Part shown: positions 61,336 to 64,000 of the stretch, one piece after another
Layout: the number at the start of each line of letters is the position of its first letter
Position numbering within the stretch: the first letter of the stretch is position 1
Assembly: GCF_905220365.1 (NCBI RefSeq)
Contig: NC_061126.1
Location: 15,500,001-15,564,000, forward strand
DNA length: 64,000 nt
DNA from: Vanessa cardui
Taxonomy: Eukaryota > Arthropoda > Insecta > Lepidoptera > Nymphalidae
Direction: 5' to 3'
Translations under genes and position numbers: made by a program
The notes under the pieces: model-generated
The model's input: the letters and a program-made list of their open reading frames with translations, nothing else
The model's database searches: none
What the model was told of the DNA's origin: nothing

Positions 61336-62224
61336 TGTTTTTGACGGTAATAGATGTTGAAAAAAAACATACATAACTTTTTTTACTTTATGTATGTTTT
61401 TTTTTCACCATGTTACTATATATATATATTACTATTTGCCGTAGTTCTTAAAAAACCCACACAAAATTCACAGCATATTTTACCTTTTTTATATTAAAAA
61501 AAACAATCAGTAGCTAAAAAGATTTTTGAGTACACCCTCGAAAAAGAAAGCCCTGCGGTAATAATATGGAACACAGAATAAGCGGTTTGATTCTGATTGT
61601 AGTTTTGTCAATAAATAAGTATTAAACAGTATCATGGGACTACAAGGGAGGAGTATAAGTGTGTATTCAGACGAGCTAGTTCGTTTTTGATAAAATAAAA
61701 TAAAAGATATCAAGATTACTTAAACAACACAACTTAACCCAGTTTTCAAAGCTGACACAGAACTTCACCACTGAGTTAAATCCTCAAGTAACGCAAAGTT
61801 CTGACTATTGCAGAAAACTATGGTACTATCTGGCAATAAAATATTACAATTTTATTATTTGATGCAATAATTACGTAAGATATAATATAACAATAGCACG
61901 AACAGACAGAAATAATAACACACAAGAAAAAAAAAATAGTACAGTACCCTATAGACAAGATACTTATATTAATGTAGCTCCTTATTTAACGACGTACGAA
62001 GTCGGGACAAATAGCTATAGTGTGCATTAACGAAACGAAATTGAATAAGAAACTAACTGCTCGCCCCGACTTCGGGCGTGTATAATTCAGATTTTTTCCA
62101 TATACGATTTTTTCAATACTGTAACCAAAAGGATAGGATTTCATTGATACTTTATTCTTATTGGTCGTAACATGCTCGACCACGATAAATGGGCTACCTA
62201 TATCAATGAAAGAATTTTTCTAAT

Positions 62225-62300
62225 CGGACTCGTAGTTCCTGAGATTAGCACGTTCAAACAAACTCTTCAGCCTTATAATATTAGTGTAGATATAGATTTC
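62225..62300 (+). repeat. Family-C related repeat end
   Basis: CCTGAGATTAGCACGTTCAA, then CAAACTCTTCAGCCTTATAA and TATTAGTGTAGATA. A related phrase is at 60672-60730. Confidence 0.45.
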
Positions 62301-63734
62301 GCTATTAGCGATACTACGGACCGTGTGACAAATGTTGGCCGGCTCTTTGTCGGCGGCCTAATGAGACGCCGCTTGAGCCGGGGACAAATTTATCTCATAA
62401 ATAATCCGGTACATCGATCTACAGCTTTAATTTACTTTCGATATCGATATCGTAAGTCATTCATGTATTTATAACGTCATTTATTTGAATATGATCGTTA
62501 TGATTCGTCGTTCATCCTTCGAGAACTAGCTCGATATGATTTAAATTTCGAATGTGTTCTTTTTTTATGAGATGTCTTAAACGTCACAGCGCCTGCTGTT
62601 CGTAAATTATACATTTGATTTAAATTTATTATACAAACAATTTAAATGTTAGTGATTACGATTGAAGTTTTTGCTCATTTATTTCGTATTAATAATTGAT
62701 TTTACATTAAAATTACATTAATTTATTCCTGTAGTATTGAACTCTTTAACTACTTTTTACTATTTTTTTTATTATAAATTTAAATCTTATTCTCGTTCGT
62801 GTAGAAGTTGCGTTGTTTTTTTGTCGGCTGCCCGTTTAATGATCAGATAAATTACGCCTCATTTCTCAATACAACGCGCCATAAATTAAAAGTGCAGCGT
62901 CTATTTCATTAAATCCGATAATCATAATGACGCTCTGACCTTAATCACTGTTCGTATTGCAGATTGCAATGATAGCATAACTCGGTATGAATTTAACTAA
63001 TAAATTCGCATAGTTATTCCTTCCCTTTCACGCGTATGATTAATAAGCGAGAGAGGAATTGCTATCAAATATTTGGTCAGCGTGAGGAATGATCGCTTAG
63101 AGGCACGGGCCAACGGAAACTTATTTCCTTAACGAGTGCTCTCAAAGCCTTAATACTGCTGAATGAATACTGATATAATATGCAGTCGTAAAAACCACAC
63201 GCGGTGATGCCGAGCGCCAATTTTTATGCAAACAGCAACAATATGGAAGATATAACCATTATGCTAATTAGACTTTGATGTATGGCATTCCATTGCATTC
63301 CATTTTATTGCAAGAAAATGAATTTATTTTTGTTTGTCCAATAGTTGAAACGTTAAAGCAAATGAAAGTGCTAACTTTAATAATTGTATAATATTTGAAA
63401 ACATTATCCAAAAGTCGCTGCATATTCTGATATGTTTTTTATGTTTAATCTAGTATTAAAGACTAAACAAATACGTTTACAACAACCCAGTTCTTCATTA
63501 AAGTTACTGCTATTATGATTGCAATATTAAGATTAGCATCAATTAATATAAATCTGATAAGGTAGTAATTAGTTTAAAGAAAATCCAATGTTGTTTTCGT
63601 GGTGGGTGAGAGTCAGTCAGTCAGTTGAGGATTAAAAGAGTACTTTTTAGAAAGAAACGCCTTGAGTTAGGCTCGATTCCATCATAGGACTAATTACTGT
63701 AAATTGCCCATTTACAACAGCATTGTAAATCTGT

Positions 63735-63885
63735 TTATTTAAAAAGAGCAACTATGCGAGTTTCTTGCCGTTTCTTCTTACTAGAAGCTGCTTTCCGAAA
63801 CGGTGGTAGTATTTAATTGTTGACGATTCAAAAACGTTTTATTGTGAAGTTTACTTGAATAAAATTGATTTGATTTGATTTGATG
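63735..63885 (+). repeat. LINE 3' tail, plus orientation
   Basis: It contains GAGTTTCTTGCCGTTTCTTC, TTTCCGAAACGGTGGTAGTA and GACGATTCAAAAACG, and ends in a (TTTGA)n run at about 63868-63884. Confidence 0.75.
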
Positions 63886-64000
63886 ATATATCCTATTCGT
63901 AATTTATTTACCGCTAAGATGTGTTTCGTTACCAGTGATTATTGACAAGGACTTTGCTTATTACAGGGCCAAATGTTTGGGCGTTTAAGACTTAGTGGTC

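Larger units (their letters stand above)
49836..64000. other. 14-kb gene-free region upstream of asense
   Basis: No coding exon is convincing. It holds several repeats, listed separately, and a few GC-richer non-repetitive islands (49930-50120, 57150-57560, 58100-58820, 62820-63240) in otherwise AT-rich DNA. The achaete-scute complex in flies is controlled by long arrays of enhancers between genes, so these islands are candidates for regulatory elements. The sequence alone does not show this. The asense promoter should lie just above 49835; I see a CACCTG E-box near 50008 but no clear TATA box. Confidence 0.45.

Noticed and set aside
62172..62474. 100-codon plus-strand frame
   Set aside because: Its first third overlaps a family-C repeat end and the rest shows no known domain.
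1..64000. CRISPR arrays, prokaryotic operons, rRNA genes, telomeric TTAGG arrays
   Set aside because: No regularly spaced repeats, ribosome-binding sites, rRNA-like blocks or TTAGG runs were seen. The gene structure is clearly eukaryotic.

Overview
The window is AT-rich animal DNA with genes split into short exons by canonical GT/AG introns. It is dense with SINEs and LINE 3' ends. The protein families present (CYP4G, asense, an SLC16-like transporter, a Tret1-like sugar transporter) and the repeat types point to an insect, almost certainly a lepidopteran. A nymphalid butterfly is my guess from the repeats, held at low confidence.

Layout: (1) 743-7040, plus strand: the 3' part of a monocarboxylate transporter-like (SLC16/MFS) gene, six exons with intact phase, whose 5' exons lie before the window. 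(2) 9205-20530, minus strand: a complete ten-exon CYP4G cytochrome P450 of 562 residues, with the heme-thiolate motif, ExxR and the extra loop typical of CYP4G enzymes. Intron 4 holds a 3.2-kb LTR retrotransposon of errantivirus (gypsy) type at 12305-15525. Its two 377-bp LTRs look identical, but its interior is heavily deleted (gag start joined in frame to the integrase end, then a 5'-truncated env). (3) 28560-34243, plus strand: a complete three-exon sugar/trehalose transporter of 506 residues. (4) 48636-49835, minus strand: an intronless achaete-scute-family bHLH gene of 399 residues, best read as asense. (5) 49836-64000: no recognisable gene. It is the 5' side of asense, contains repeats and a few GC-richer islands, and may be regulatory.

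CYP4G lying near asense matches the arrangement at the Drosophila achaete-scute complex, where ase and Cyp4g1 are neighbours. The stretch therefore looks like a conserved insect gene neighbourhood, with a sugar transporter between the two genes.

Four recurrent repeat families explain much of the non-coding DNA. SINE family A is tRNA-derived with A/B boxes, about 300 bp, ending in (GTT)n. Repeat family B is a ~290-bp unit starting near a 'GGTGGTAGGGCTTTGTGCAA' motif. The third is a LINE 3' tail ending in (TTTGA)n, with one copy at 22447-23235 retaining reverse transcriptase C-terminal coding. Family C comprises short pieces ending in 'ATAATATTAGTATAGA'. Several copies carry near-perfect palindromes, and one fold-back element is nested in a SINE with 14-bp direct repeats.
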